From contig NXFV01000171.1 in NCBI GenBank assembly GCA_002803225.1, positions 1 to 51,428 of the forward strand: DNA of 51,428 bases, read 5' to 3'. Shown here one piece after another: positions 20,962 through 34,700 of this stretch (its first letter is position 1; each line of letters begins with the position of its first letter). The translations under genes and the position numbers were made by a program. The stretch comes from Gamarada debralockiae. Its lineage: Eukaryota; Ascomycota; Leotiomycetes; Helotiales; Hyphodiscaceae. Below the pieces are notes generated by a model. That model searched no databases and was not told the DNA's origin. It saw only the letters and a program-made list of their open reading frames with translations.

Positions 20962-23900
20962 GTCGGCGGTTCGGAAGTATATTGGTCGAGGTCTGAGTAA
21001 TAGAGGAAGGAGGGGGAGTGAAGAGGATTATATTGTCCTCGGCGACAGATGGTGGGGAACGACGTAGAAATAGGTCCATCACCAACTACTTACTCGTGCT
21101 TGCTAATGGAAGTATAATCAAGGTCAGGAGGACAAAGGAACGAAAGGAAGTCGGGGTCTGACGGTGGTGATGATGCTTCTTGCCAAACTCTCGTGCCCCG
21201 CCGATCTCCAGACATGAAATCCACTTACTTTGTCAAATCCTGTCAAAGAGAATTAGCCCTGAGCCGGTTGTACCGGGTGGCCAAGGGCCCAAATCCCACT
21301 TCCCCAAGTCTAACAAGACAGATTCATGATGGCGTTGTTTAGTTCTTCAAAGAATGACGTCGTTGATACACTTTTTTTTTCTTTCGCGGCGCCACCCCGG
21401 ATCTTATCAGCCTCAAACACGTGATTATGGACCCAGTTTTTGAAAACCGCCAGCGAATGAAGGCTTCTGCTGAGCGACGGGTAGCCGGGAGTGCCTGGAT
21501 TCCGAATCGCGAAAGCGGTCGTATCTCGGAGGCATGTCACAAGTTGCTTCATACGGACCCTTTTATTTCTGAGATGGGCAATCCGCTTCGGTGATCTAAA
21601 AAGAGGTGGAGACGCGTGGTTTTGAGTGACTGGAGTGAGGGCGAGGATGGAGAAGCGTTGCATCCTAAGGTGGGTGAGGCGTTGGAGGCTTTCAGGGGTC
21701 GTCGATGACGTTGTCCAGAGGAAGAGAGAACTTCAAAATTTCTCAAGACAAAAGCTTCAATTGAAGATGAAAAGAACCAATTAGAAGTCAGGAAAGGAAC
21801 GGCTCAAAAAGACAAAGAGGAATAATTGAAATCTCGGGAACCCGACGGAGTTTCTTCGTGTCTTCTGCCCTCTTTCCTTTTCTTGGGGTAATCGGCAACG
21901 ACTCGTGACGCGATTCCTCTTACATTGGCCCAATCATTATCCAAACATGAGGCTCGAATGCTCGAGAAACACATATGCCCCACGGTATCCATATTTCGGG
22001 GTTTGTAGGGCTTTGCCAGTCGATGTGACTGAATCTGCTTGAGCTGCCTTCCCGTCGGCCCGTCAGGCTCACGACTGAAGATGCCGCGACGCAGTGCCAG
22101 CAATCTTCATTGGAGTCTCGGAATTCAGATTGCCTGAGTCTGAGTATCGTGTGATTGAAGAGATTTTGCCCTCCGGTGTGTCCTGAATCCTGATATCCTT
22201 TGTAGTTTGTAGCCCTTTGCGAAAGAAGAGAACCTTCAACAGTTCAACCCTGCATGTCGAATCAAGTCGCCCTCTTGAGACGAAGAGTTCTAGATTGAAC
22301 GAAGGGCAGATGAAAACAGCTCCAGCATTCACCAACTCAAACTTGAATGAATACTTGAAGGAGATGAACAGTGAGAGCTTGAGAGGAAACCAAACTGTAG
22401 CATCGACATCCCAGCAAGTGGGACGATGTGAGAAGGAACTTTGTGGCCAATTCAAGTCTTTCTAAACAAGCGCACAATTCCTTCACCAGAGTTCAACCCA
22501 AACTGGGTATAGAATTGATCCATCGAAGTGACAAGCAAAACGTCAAGAAACAAATAAATTCGGTACCTTCTTCAACTTTGCGAGGGCAGTTGTCCCGCTC
22601 CATTACGCAGAACCTTCCATTCGCAACTTCATCCCCCAAAAGAGCGACTTCTCCACAAACGGAGCAACATTTCTCCCAAAATACGAGTATCCAAATTGAA
22701 ACAATTCCAAACTCTAAAAGCAATATCATCCAAGACTCGGACAATCCAGACCGCAAGAACTCTCTTCCAGATGAATCCCCTCTTCCATATCGCAAATCCT
22801 CAAAGGAAAATTTGCATGGAAGGGAAAGAATGTATCGCAAGAATTCTTCCTTCTTCTGCCTCACTACCAGAAGGAGAATTATAGTCGCTTCCATCATATG
22901 ACTTGCATGTTATGGTTCACAACCGGTTGATCATGGCCAGCCTGAATGGATAATATCCACGTCTCGCCTCCGATGCTTGATGTAAAACTGGAGCTCCTAA
23001 TGTACGGGAGTTGTATGGGCTCGGCAAGTACGTTTAAGGGGAATCTAAGATTAATAACGAAGCTTCTTTATGAAGATTTCCCGGGTTAAATTCGACCAAA
23101 TCAAGGGCGTTATTGCCGTCTACGACTCTCTCTCTCATGCTTAAGCACAAAACTGATATTGAGTCAAACGGAGAGTCGCAAAATATTGTAATTTCTGTCC
23201 AATCGATTGGTGGAAGTATTTCTACCCCTCGTCCGATCGCCTCTCTCCACAATTTTCCAAGGCCCGCTTCCACTCCTCCCCCAAGCTTCTGGACTTGGCT
23301 CCGAAAAGCCACCCATGTCGCCTCTGAAATCCTTCCCAGGGTCCCAAACCGCGTTTCCATATGCAGGACCTTCTGGAAGAACAGCCTTCGTGGGTGGAAC
23401 AATCTACACCGAATCTACCTCGATCTTTCACTGAATTTTTCCACTGTTATCGTCCAGACATCCCACGTCCGCCATAGGCTGGGAAAACGCGACCAACAAC
23501 AGCGCCCACTGCCCAGAACCACAATCCCCTTGCTCCGCGTCCCCACTGATCCCCTCAAGGCCTCCAGGCCCCTCCAAACAAAACTCTCCGGCGGAATTCA
23601 TTCCAATGTGTCTCCAGCTCGCACTGCGCACTACGATCTGTAGCATATTGGAGACGGTCATCACTCAGCGCGCATATTGAAGCTCCCTACCTCCTTCACG
23701 GCTTACTACTTCCTACTTCTACCTCACACGGATGTCTGCAACTGGATCAACCTCGGGGATCACGGGTTGCCATGTAGTACACGAGACTGGAGTGTGAGAC
23801 GATAGATTTGACACTGGGTTTAAGAGCTGCAGTAGCTTTACTTATCACACCACACGATAACGTGCGAGCACAATATATTCGTTGACGAATTGCATCCAAA

Positions 23901-24117
23901 GAGCATAACACATCTTTGCGCCATCACTACCAACCAACGGAGACATACACAATCCTCCGATACTCCGCCCACCCCATTGCCATGCGAGAAGCTGCCTGGC
24001 CAATAACCCCCCGCAACCGGCATCATATTCGAATCCTCTCCTTCCTCCGATCTCCTCGAGACCTCCAAATTCCTTGACCATTTCTCCAACGCTGTGGTCA
24101 TCTCCACTCCCGAACAC
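20962..24117. other. Long divergent intergenic region, ORFs unresolved
   Basis: Between the divergent transporter and QutR-like gene. Open stretches occur at 22428-22901 (+, Ser/Asn/Arg-rich, GTG-type start), 23113-23643 (+, Pro/Ser-rich) and overlapping minus frames. None has a motif, a convincing ATG context or splice pattern, and both strands are open, so I do not call genes. The region probably holds both promoters. Confidence 0.35.
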
Positions 24118-26175
24118 ATGGCGACCAAGCAGCTCCAGTCTGCTCCTACGCCTACGAGGCCCAAAAGCACAAATGGGGTTATCAATGAGAGAAAGGCTGG
24201 GACGGGAGATACTCGCATAGTGGTCATTGTGTATGGCCAAGGACAAGAGAGGATCGTGTCTGTCTTTGCGGACGTGCTTGGGAAACCATACCGGCTGGCT
24301 TCAGGCTTTTCAGCGGTTGGAAGTGAAGATCATGGGACTGTCATAGGCGTTGCGGCTAGCGACGCGAAGGTCGACATTGGATTGAGGAACAAGGTCCTCA
24401 TGGTAGCGATAAACGCGCACTGTGTGAACTTGGGAATGCCGCCAGATGTTGATCTTTCGGCTGCCTCGGACTACGAGTTCCTATATACAGAAACACCATT
24501 TTTCCGGAGGGATCTTTCCCGGTTCATCGCATTTACACTGGGCCAAATCAGTCATCATGAAGCTCTCATTACGAAACCACGGACCTATTTCATTTCTACC
24601 ACATTTCCGGATGTACGGACGGCGTTGTCGAATTTGGATATTCTTTCTGTAGGGTCAGATGCGGTTGAGATACGTGTTGATCTCCTGAAGGAGCCATTAC
24701 CGGACGGATCATTTAGCTCTGTTCCAAGCCTGAGCTATGTAGGAGAACAAGTCATGCTCTTGCGGCAAAGAACCGAACTACCCATTATTTTTACCACCCG
24801 GTGTACCCGAGAGAATGGCCGCTTCCCTATGGACAACCCGGAATTGTTCTATCAGTACTTGTACCGGGCCATCCAGTGGGGATGTGAATACATCGACGTC
24901 GAAGTTTGGTTACCAGAAGAGATTCGACGAAAGCTCTTCGAGCAGAGAGGAAACAGTCGCATCATATCGGCGTTCCATGATTTCTCCGGTACATTCAAGT
25001 GGCCCTCACCCCAAGCCCAGGCTATCTTCGAAGAGTCCAGGAAGTACGGAGATATTGTCAAGATGATCACCATCATCAACTCAATGTCAGAAAACTACGA
25101 GCTGGAGTACTTTCGCTCACAGATCAAAGCGAATAATCCCGACGGCCCACCTCTGTCGGCTGTCAACATGGGACAACTGGGCCAGCTATCCCGTGCACTC
25201 AACACTGTGTTCTCTCCCATCACTCATCCACTCCTCCCGATTGTCGCAGCACCAGGCCAGATGTCTGCAGCAGAGATCAACGGCGCTCTGAGCACGATGG
25301 GCCAACTACCCAAGAAGAACATCTACGCCATCGGCTCCTTCCGATCCACACCACAGGCTACGTTCTTCGAGAAGTGTTTCAACGAACTTGGACTCCCTCA
25401 CAACTTCGCCAGCGTCGATCGAGGCGTCAAAGGCAGCGTCGAAGCATTCTGTATGCAGCCCAACTTCGGCGGCGCATACATCAATCCTCCTCTTCCCGCT
25501 TCTCAGCCGTATATCCCGATGCTCAGCGACGCAGCCCGAACAATCGGAGCCATCGACACCATCGTCGTATCACCTTCGTCCTCCCCCGCGTCCCCAGCAC
25601 TATTCATCGGTGACAACGCGACGTGGAAAGGGATCCGCGCCACGCTGACCCGTGACTTTGCTCCCTCTGCTTACAAGGATCGAGCGGCGATCATCCTTTC
25701 GAGCAGCTGGGAAGACGCAGCATCCGTGATCTTCGCCCTACGAAGCCTGAACATCGGAAAAATCTATACCGTCGGTTTCAAAGCCCAGGGTCCGCTAGCT
25801 TCTGGCGTCGAGCCGTTCACGTCGATTGAGAGTGTGCAACGTGTTGATCAGCCGTTCGCCATCATCTCTGCTCTACCTCCAGAAAAATCCCATCTCGTGC
25901 AACCTCTTCTGCGTCACTTCAGCAACGGGAAATCCAGTTCCGGTTCGAATGGTTTGGTGAACGGTGGCAATGGGGGGAAAGGGAAGGTGTTCGTTGATTT
26001 GGCGAATGGGCCAAGGAAGGGTGATCCACTTGCGGTCGCGGAACAGAGCGGATGGACGGCATATGGCGTTGCAGACACGAGTGCGTTTACGACGGTCGAG
26101 ACGTTGCGATTGCTCGTAGGCCAGAATGTCCCGTACAGTTTTGTGCGGCTGGCTAGTGGGAGGGGGTTGTATTGA
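24118..26175 (+). CDS. QutR/Qa-1S-like quinate pathway repressor (pseudo-AROM)
   Basis: Homologous to the C-terminal half of the AROM polypeptide, as in the quinate-pathway repressors QutR (Aspergillus) and Qa-1S (Neurospora), which sense pathway intermediates and restrain the activator. Single exon, 685 aa from ATG 24118. The N-terminal shikimate-kinase-like part (residues 25-160) is short and lacks a P-loop. The type I dehydroquinase part keeps the active-site set: EIRVDLL (Glu184), FHDF (His287), DIVKMI (Lys315), [10 protein letters not shown] and [11 protein letters not shown]. The shikimate-dehydrogenase part has lost its catalytic signature (GDNATWKG at about 496-503 instead of GDNTDW; the Lys of the PHK block is absent). 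No other quinate gene lies nearby. Regulator versus residual enzyme cannot be decided from sequence. Confidence 0.85.
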   Translation: MATKQLQSAPTPTRPKSTNGVINERKAGTGDTRIVVIVYGQGQERIVSVFADVLGKPYRLASGFSAVGSEDHGTVIGVAASDAKVDIGLRNKVLMVAINAHCVNLGMPPDVDLSAASDYEFLYTETPFFRRDLSRFIAFTLGQISHHEALITKPRTYFISTTFPDVRTALSNLDILSVGSDAVEIRVDLLKEPLPDGSFSSVPSLSYVGEQVMLLRQRTELPIIFTTRCTRENGRFPMDNPELFYQYLYRAIQWGCEYIDVEVWLPEEIRRKLFEQRGNSRIISAFHDFSGTFKWPSPQAQAIFEESRKYGDIVKMITIINSMSENYELEYFRSQIKANNPDGPPLSAVNMGQLGQLSRALNTVFSPITHPLLPIVAAPGQMSAAEINGALSTMGQLPKKNIYAIGSFRSTPQATFFEKCFNELGLPHNFASVDRGVKGSVEAFCMQPNFGGAYINPPLPASQPYIPMLSDAARTIGAIDTIVVSPSSSPASPALFIGDNATWKGIRATLTRDFAPSAYKDRAAIILSSSWEDAASVIFALRSLNIGKIYTVGFKAQGPLASGVEPFTSIESVQRVDQPFAIISALPPEKSHLVQPLLRHFSNGKSSSGSNGLVNGGNGGKGKVFVDLANGPRKGDPLAVAEQSGWTAYGVADTSAFTTVETLRLLVGQNVPYSFVRLASGRGLY

Positions 26176-28830
26176 TTCCGTTGCATTGTACCAGAGGCTC
26201 CGACTCAATGTCATCTCAGTGTCGCTTGCCGAGTCGGAATGGTGTTTAATGAAGTGGTGATTGATGAGAGGTTGGATGACGGGTAGGTGCAGTGCATCGT
26301 GGGCGTTGTTATCGAATATCTGTGGAGGGCGTCCGTGTTTTTTCATGGTGGGTGCAGTGATTGAGTGTACGTTCGTACGTATGTAGACTTTGGGCTACTA
26401 GAGGTACCTTAGTATCCAATCCGATTCTATTCTATTCACCCAATCTCAATACAAGATCTTTCCACCTTGGCCCAATGAAGCACCGAGCATCTGCGACAAG
26501 TGTCTCCAAACAAGTTGCCTTGCCTTTCAAAGTACTTCGCTCACCGCCCTGTTCGGGGCTAGCGACACATTCCATCTCCACAGCTACAGCTATCAACAAA
26601 TTTGCGATTCTCTTTTTCCATCAAGCCCTCTAGGAATTTGTCTCGCAAGCTCGAGTGAACTAAAATCGTGAGATACGCTCTCCTTTGCATCATAAATTGA
26701 GAGCATCAAGCCTTTGCTTTCACCTGCATCCAACTGATCACAACCCAATTCTTCAAATGGTCGTCGTCGCACGTCTCCAAGGGACCGAAGACTACAACCT
26801 GCATCCTTCAAAATAGAAACCACCCTGAGAATTTCTCGCTAAGACGCCAGCAATCGTTACCGAGTCTAGGAACGAACGACATTGTCGTTGCTGCACCTGT
26901 TATTGTTGTCAATGTTCCTTTGGTTGTTAGAGCGGAGCATTTTGGTGACTCAAGATGTCTACTTTCGCCCGAACACCGCTCATATTATCATCTTCTCATC
27001 CAATTCCAAAAGGATGCTGCTCAACGAAATCCTATCCACAAACCGGCCGCGGCCCCCCGAAATCAATCGCACAATCTCCTTTCCACCTCAAGCGACCCGC
27101 CAAGCTAGCCAAAGCAACGCTCTCGTCCCTCGATCAAATACATAAGGCTAAGGCTTCTTTGACTGCATTCCTGTTCTTTGGACAAGAAGACGCTTGCGAA
27201 ATCTCGCCTCGATTATTGGGAGGAAAAGGCTTGGAGGATGTCGATGCTTAACCCTCGATAGATCCTGAAAGGGTTGCCTGTTTCAAACCCCAGTCCTCGT
27301 ATCACCTTCTGGGAAAGTTTTGAGTGGATACCAGACAAGACTTTCTCGTCGAATGCTCCCGTGGTAGTCTCTCGTGCGTTGGCCGCCCTCCACAGAGACG
27401 GATACGTCAGGGATTTAAGTCCGTCCACTGTCGCATGTCAATCCTCACAGAGTTTCAATCTAGCTCAACGTGAGTGCGAACTAGGTGGACTTCTTGCTAA
27501 TGCAGAGAATATGGTCGCTTCCACCTTAGTCTAAGACCACTGACTTTGCAGCAACCTACTTCCATTGGCACTGCCATCTCACTGAAGTCGAAACTCAAGT
27601 GGGCATGAATGTCAGATTCCCGAATATTTCAGCATTCAGCATTCAGTACTCGCTACTCGGTAATAAGTACTTGGTGGAACGGAGTCAATCAGTTGCTCTC
27701 AGTATCCAAACTCAACCTTCCCGGAAGCAGCAGTCATAGATCATTTCTCAAAAAAGGTTCCCATCACTCAGGTGGTGCGTAGCATGTTATTTCAGCAATC
27801 ACTTCTGCGATCCTTCCTTGGATGTGAGCTGTTGAGCCCTGCCGGCCGCGTCTTACCAAATTTTCATTGTCGTCGGTGATTTATCGTTATCATTCTCCTT
27901 GTCGTCGCCGTCTCTCTTGTAGGGATTCAAAGTCCACGATGCTACCGCCGTCACCGACTTCAGTGCCCGTAACGCATCTCACCGTCGCAAGTCTCTCGTC
28001 TGCGCTTGATAGCATTACGAAATCTTCCTCGAGTTGATTGCCAGATCATCTATCTGATGCTGAAGACCTTCGTCTGCCGGCTTTACAAGCCACAGCTAGT
28101 TTAAGTACTATCTGTGCTGCAATCTCCCATTCAGAGTTAAACGACGATTGCTGCAACTTTGGTGTCTCTGTCACCAACTCACTCTGCGACCCCTGGAACA
28201 GAGACCGCTCTATACTTTGGTTACAAGAGAAAGAGCGCAGACTTCGACGGTTCGACTCAACCTACAAAAACTTCATTTCCAAGGCGATATCACACTATGG
28301 TACAACAGCAGGAATGAATGACACCAGCCAGAAGATGGGAGAACAGCCACACTCATGCGGAACAGATGTCAAGCAATATGCATCCAAACATGTGCCGATC
28401 CTTCCGTTAGGTCGGTGCGCCAGGTAATAGAAGTAGAGTGCTTGCATCCCCACTTAGATTCGGGGAACGAGCGACAGCAATATAAGCTATGACATCAATA
28501 ACAGCATCAATGACAAGAACTTTTCTACCTGAGCCTACCTCCGCACCACTTCCAGAATCCCCGCTCTGCCCTCCTGGTCATCACCTCCAAAATCACCAAA
28601 GTCCTGAAACTCTTCAGGAATACTTCATAATTTGAACCGCGTCCCAACTTCGTTGAAGTGAGGCTCGGGTCTTCTTGTTTTCGGCATATAGGGGGACTCT
28701 CTTGTTTCCAGACATACGGATCCTTCAATGAGGAATTTACGTTTTTGTTGTGTCTCGGTCCCTCGAACTAAGCCCCACTTCTCGCCTATTTCCCATAGCA
28801 CCTATCTGTTGCTGCCCAAACTCCAAACTC
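26176..28830. other. Intergenic, no supported gene
   Basis: 3' flanks of two convergent genes. Plus-strand ORFs at 26361, 26955, 27274 and 28038 have no recognisable motif and mostly lack good ATG starts. A small minus ORF (28728-28525, 67 codons, ATG) just beyond the STAND-N gene stop could be a last exon of it, without evidence. Confidence 0.35.
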
Positions 28831-31776
28831 CTACTTATAAAAGATCTTGGACTTGTCAGGCTCGACACGTATTACCTGCGTAGCCGCTATCAGATCAATA
28901 GCCTCGTTGACTTCTTTAGCATTGGGCGCACTATCCCAATAAGACATATCTGTCTCAAACCGTGGCAACTCAGTATTGCCTACCAACACTCCGTAGTGTT
29001 TCAGATCAAGTCGTCCTCCAAGTAACCAATTTATAGCTCCAGCCACTTCTCCGAAATAAATTGGGTCTCTTTGCCGACCTACGTCCACGTGGATGTCCGC
29101 CACAATCTTGGCGCGGGCCTCACAAGCTCCATTAGAAATTCGCGCTGCGCTCCTTGCTAACATTCTAGCAACTGGGATATTACCTATTTCTAAGACTTTA
29201 GCGAGATTTTCGTCTAAGTACTGCTGACTGATTTCTGGCATTTTCCGTTGAAGAAACAAGATTGATTCTCCGTAGCGGTAGCGAAAGACGGAACACTGGT
29301 AGAATTGAAGTGTAGAAAGCCGAAGCGATTGGGACTTCGGATTATCCTTCATAACCAAGAGTATGCCGTCCATGCATGTTTTCTTGAGACGTAGAAACGG
29401 CTCTATAAGCTGAAAACTCAAGAGCTGATAAGCTTCTTCGGTATCTAACGGATATGAGTCCCAAAGACTTTTAGCAGCGTTGAATCGATTATGCGAAAGA
29501 GCGAAACACAGCGCATGTAGTCTTTGGTTCCCGCCATGCTCATCGCATTCCTCTGGAAGCTTTGAAACACCCCTCTTTGCTAGGAGCGCAGTAGCAGGTC
29601 CATCGTCAACGTAGATTGCGATTGATAGCAAGTCATATCCATCTTCATTTTCACCAACTCTAGATTCCAAGTACGAGGGTAAACGACTGTAGCAATTGCA
29701 AAGTGAAGTTGTTGCTGGCCGGTGGTGGCGTGGTATCCGAGCTAAAATAGGCGCGCAGGTATCCAAACGGAAATAAAGACTCATCTCTGCAAGTAAGTCC
29801 AAAGTATTCCATGGTATCTTCCCAGGCCAGATTTCATGCTTACGGAGCGAAGTGTTCAATATGATTGTTTCCCATTCTAACGACAGCTTAATGGGCGCCT
29901 GGAAGATACTGTGAAGCCAGCAAGCCAAAAGGTGGGGCATTTCATACTCAAAATTCTTGAAAGATAGATACTCCTCAATGCCGAGAGTGTCTAAATCAAT
30001 GAAAAGAATGAATTCTTGGGGGTTCTCTAAGATCCGGCTCCCAGTCGAAATTGCCAGTCGAAGAAGTTCGTCCTTTTCGCCAGGTTCGGAATTCCTTGCC
30101 CTGTCCGACTGTCCCCATGTGGCCATAAAATCCGAAAGAAAATCTCGATTCTGCCGAGCAATGATAGTGAGTAGCAGAACTCCGCGAAGGGTGCCAAATG
30201 AGTCAGAAGAGAAGGTTAGGCTGTCGTAAATTATGGCTGCCGTGAGTGTCGTTGCAAATCGTTCTGCTCCTTCGTTGTTTAAGAATAAGAATTTGTAGTT
30301 CAATAAAATGATTGAGGGTGACTTCTCGTGTACTAGAAGACCTTTGCTCCTGGACAATCGACGAACCGGAGCACTTTTCCTTTCTCGTGTGCTAATCACT
30401 CGAATATAGTCTTTAGAATGCGAATCGCCCTTTGCAACTGTTAAGCCAAACAGTGAATGCGAATAGCCACTTACAACTGTTAAGCCAAACAGTATGCTAG
30501 TGCTAACTTTCGCGCTGAATCGATCAACCCCTCCTTGATTTTGCGCAACAATCCGGATCTCATTGGTGGTTTCGTTGAACAAGATGAGGAGGACACAGTC
30601 TTCGGGTGCCATTTCTTTCTCGGTCAACAGGGAAAAAGAGGCAAAGCCTTTCCATAGGATTTCTTCTTTAGTAGTCTTCCAGGTGCTGATATTATCGGCC
30701 GAACAGTGTTCCGAATATGCTGTTGGTCGGAATTTGACGGCCGGTGGTGAATTGGACCAAATTCTGAGATCTGACTGTTCAATAATTCGAAGATTTGGCT
30801 TCTTGTAACTCGAACGCTCTATTTTATCAAACTCGAGCTTCAATGCTTCAGCGAGAATCTCCACTTCGAAGTATTCTTGTGTCCAGAACCGTCGCTGAGG
30901 ATGTTGTGGAAATATATCGATGAGGATGAAGGAGGCCTTCAGAAGATCTGTGTACGCTTGTGGGCTAATTAAAAACCCTTTGGTATCAGTGTACAGACTG
31001 CTCTGAGCTTTGAGAAGCCACCACCTAGCCCCCCGAATCCACTCATCAAAACCAATAGCAGACCAAGGTCGCGACGCCTCTGCTTCTTTCATGAAGGCTT
31101 GAGAGAGTATCAGTTGTTGCGATTTGTCTTCGATGCCGCTCAGCTTTGGTACAATGATCATCTCTTGTATGTTTTCGACGTTCTGCTGCATGGTGTTGCT
31201 GAGCTTCTCAATCCTTTCCAGCGAGGAACTGCCGAGTGTCAAGAGCTGCTGCCAACTATTTGTTTGAAGGGGCTCACTCACTTCCCAGCAGACGTTAACA
31301 GTAAGTTGATCGTTCCGTTGTGTTGACTAATCTTCAGTCGCAAGGACTCGACAGAATTAACCTCTCTGGCGAATTTGACCTTGTCCCAAATACGCCTGCC
31401 TTTGCTTTTGCCGGCAGCCTGATTCTGGAAGTCGTATCTTGAAACATTGCTCTATTAGCTAGTATTATCATAAGAAAAGATATGAATTCACACACTTGTT
31501 TGCAAAAGCCTCCAAGTCCTTTAATGTTGCATTTGCGGCTAGCATGACTACTTTCACCATTCGCATCTTGGTCTCTCCAGCTTTGATTAGGGTAGAGTCC
31601 TTGTTCTTGAGCTCCTGTATAAGGAGGTCGATCGACAACGCAAGCATTCCGATCTCACTATTCAGTAGTTGCAGTTCCGCAGGCGCCCCACGAGCCGCCA
31701 GGAAGACATCTTTGTAAAGCTGGTGTGCAAGGCTGGCAACCGCGATGAAATCACTAACTGCGAATCCGAACGACAT
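28831..31776 (-). CDS. Fungal STAND N-terminal-domain protein, no NACHT
   Basis: Three exons join in phase: 31776-31496, 31437-31282 and 31228-28831 (introns 58 and 53 nt), 944 aa. Residues 1-150 match the fungal N-terminal domain of STAND proteins: MSFGFAVSDFIAVASLAHQLY start, LNSEIGMLALSIDLL helices, then RRIWDKVKFARE..SLRLKISQHNGTINLLL and SLERIEKLS. In NLR-like fungal proteins this effector or adaptor domain precedes an NTPase and repeats. Here no Walker A or NACHT motif follows; the remaining 790 residues are helical with weak ankyrin-like stretches (GYDLLSIAIYVDDGPATALLAKRG). A 39-bp in-frame duplication adds 13 residues near 391-417. Intact frame. The role in allorecognition is inferred from the domain only. 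Confidence 0.75.
30416..30493. repeat. 39-bp in-frame tandem duplication
   Basis: Two copies (30416-30454 and 30455-30493) starting gaatgcgaat and ending aagccaaacagt, with a few differences. On the minus strand they encode the paired FGLTVVSGYSHS and FGLTVAKGDSHS segments of the STAND-N protein. Confidence 0.85.
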
Positions 31777-34700
31777 GTTGCTTGCGATTCAAATAGAGTG
31801 ACGACCTTTCAATGGTAACAAGGTGAACCAAAATTGGGAATGTTTGTATATGAGGCTGTGACTTTGAAGGAAGTGAAAGGCTGAGGACGTTGGTACAAGA
31901 GGTTGAAGTTGTTCGCTTATAGGGCGGGCGTTCGCAGCCAATAGTCTTCTGGCCAATAAGATGTTTAAAATCGAGCTGAATTGATGACTGCAACTTGCTG
32001 TCGCAGAATCGCTTGTGTCTATCTGTATTCAAAGAAAGACATTCCAGAAAGATAAAACACTGTGTTAGCAGTACCCTTAATTCATCTCCGAGTGAACACG
32101 TGCCAACTCTAATCCTTGTTTTCAGTGTCACCGTTTATCGAAAGGAACCCAAAACCAACTTTCTGAGCCCTCTCCAAAGACCCTTTTCGCTTCAGCACCA
32201 TTAACATCCGAAATCAAATGTCCTAAGCTGTAACCATGTCTGCGTAGCCTGTCCTCATTTAAGAGAACTGTTCAGCGCAACCTTAAGCAACAATGCATCA
32301 GCACGACTGGCTGTCTGCCTGAATGCATCCTTGGACGTCAGGACAAGAGACCCAGCTGAAGGCAAGAAGCTGAGAGCGAAATTGTCGTTGGTCGAACAAG
32401 AACTTTTCCGAGCAGGGTGTCAACTTATGCTCGCGAATAAATGAGTGATCATTGAGTTGAACTTCGACAGCGAAAGACAAACACGCTGGGCAGTATTTAT
32501 GAGAATAAATCAACATGTACTCGACGTTTGTCTTATGAAGTTCCCAAAGCTCGACTTCGAATGGTTGTTTGCAGACGTACTCGTAGTGTGCCGATCGAGG
32601 GATGAAGAGATCTGGCTGTTTTCTAGAGTCCCTGCGCCATTCTGCTCATACGCTGTCCGATATTCAGCGATTGGCATTGGGGTACTGTAGCACTTGCTGT
32701 CGCCAGCCTGTCGAAGACGAAAGGAGAGAGTTCAAGGCTGCCGATTTGGGGTTTCGTGAACGCTATTTACGAGTCAGCGAACAGCTTTGGCGTTGTCTTG
32801 GGAAGTAACACTCTATATCATGCTAGTTGAGGAAAATGGTTTTTGCTCTAGAAGAGCGTTCGCCTTGGAAACACCATTTGGGGGGGCGAAGATGGGTTGA
32901 TTCGGCTTTTGAGAAATTGATCTCATGCATTCATTCGAACACAGTATTGCTCCTACTCTGGAGTCCAAGATCTTGCTCCGCACATGCTGTTATTCCAGTG
33001 ATCGGGAGATTAAGCGTCTATCGATCTGAGAGAAAGATGTCGTCTCTATTTTCAGTTGTCGCTTCTCCACTTGAGGCATCGAAGGGAGGGCCTCTAAGGT
33101 CTGCTTTCGAAGGGATGAATGAGTTTACCCTCGAAATACTCCCTTCGCTGGTTCTTCTATGGCATGGTCAGCAACCTGAGATACTATATATAATGGCAGA
33201 TATGCTGCAGCTCGAGAACTTGAAGTTGATTCTGAATCTGGCCATCTGCTCCTCTAGCTTCAAATCTTGGTGATCAAAGGCCCAGGTTTAAGAAGAATCG
33301 TGATAAAGCAAAATGAAACGAGAACATGACTGACGATGATAGCGGCGACAAGAGGCAGTTACGGACTTGAAAACTGGGTCCAAGATGAGATATGCCCGCT
33401 CTGAAAGTTTACCAAACTTTCGAGATCTGCCATGGTCGCTGGAAGGACCCGAAGATGTTCAGAGCCGTCCGAGGCACCGAGGTAATATTGATCAATTTTG
33501 ATCTCTTGTTGATGAGTTCTGACGACTTTCAGAAAGTGTTTATGGCGAGGCATCGAGGTAAAATCGACATCCACTGAGTGAACCTCAAAACACCGAGCTC
33601 GACCCCACCGGCATCGAGAGATACTCAAGTCAAAATTGCCGGCAAGTAAATAAAGGGGCTCTTCAAAATGCCATATACAGGACGAGAGATCTTTGGGACC
33701 TGAGTGCGTGTCGCCAAAAGCGCTGCTGTACCCCCTCACGCCCAACGTCCTATTCGTGGGGCATGTTCGGTATCAGGAGCATCTTCATTTCCCCTCTTTC
33801 GGAGATGGTACCTCATAGAGCGACTCCACCACGGAATGCTCGGATTCTAGAACGCAAAAAGATCATCCGATAATGCACTTACGATCTGCCCGCGTAGATC
33901 CTGCGGCACTTGCCCTTAATTGCTAATATTATTTCTTCGTGATGATGGAGGGAGTATAGGCGAAAGGGGGAGAACGGCTTGACTACCGGGCCGACAAAAC
34001 TACGAAGGTCGTACAAGGCCACGACTGCAAGACCTGCAGTTGCACAAAGGGGAGCGGCGTACGGAATTGCGGGGAAGGGTTTCAGGTGGCTAAAGCAATT
34101 TTAATTTATCAAGAAATATAAATGAACATGCAGCTAAACGTGGTGTAGATCGAACAGTGTGCATGCGTAAGTTGTGGCTCGACATTTAGGCGTTGCCAAA
34201 CGCGGTACCGAGTCTTAAGGTCGCTTTGCTCTGCATTTATCAAATTGATCTGAGGGAAGACTTTAATGCAACATCGCATCGTTTTTCTGCGAATATGTCC
34301 CCCTATTTCGTTGAGTTTTGAAGTTTGGAAAGGAAAGGAGAGTTTGATTTGTTCTGGAACGTACGAAGAAGGTTGAATCTCGGTTCTGGCGTCAAATAAA
34401 GTATCAACTTTACTTTCAACAACGTGCCACGTTTTGGAGGAAATTTGAGGGACCTCTGTAAGATTTGACCACAGTAAAATTATCTGAATCAGGGCAAAAT
34501 GAGGAGGTTCAAACCTCCACATCCTCTCAGCTCGAATCCCTGATCTTCGAGATGAATCCCTCTTGATGCTCGCATCAGGCGAGCTTGGCCGAGCGCCGGC
34601 ACTTGAGCCATGCGCACCAATTGCTTCTCGACGGAGAAGTACATCCAGGCCAGGCACGCCAGTTCAGCAAAGCAACAGTTTTGCAGGCTGATTTCCTGCA

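Noticed and set aside
22428..22901. 157-codon plus ORF in the 21-24 kb gap
   Set aside because: Non-ATG start, Ser/Asn/Arg low-complexity, a minus-strand ORF of similar length over the same bases, no family resemblance.
24094..24117. Eight extra N-terminal codons for the QutR-like protein
   Set aside because: They depend on a GTG start; the first ATG is at 24118.
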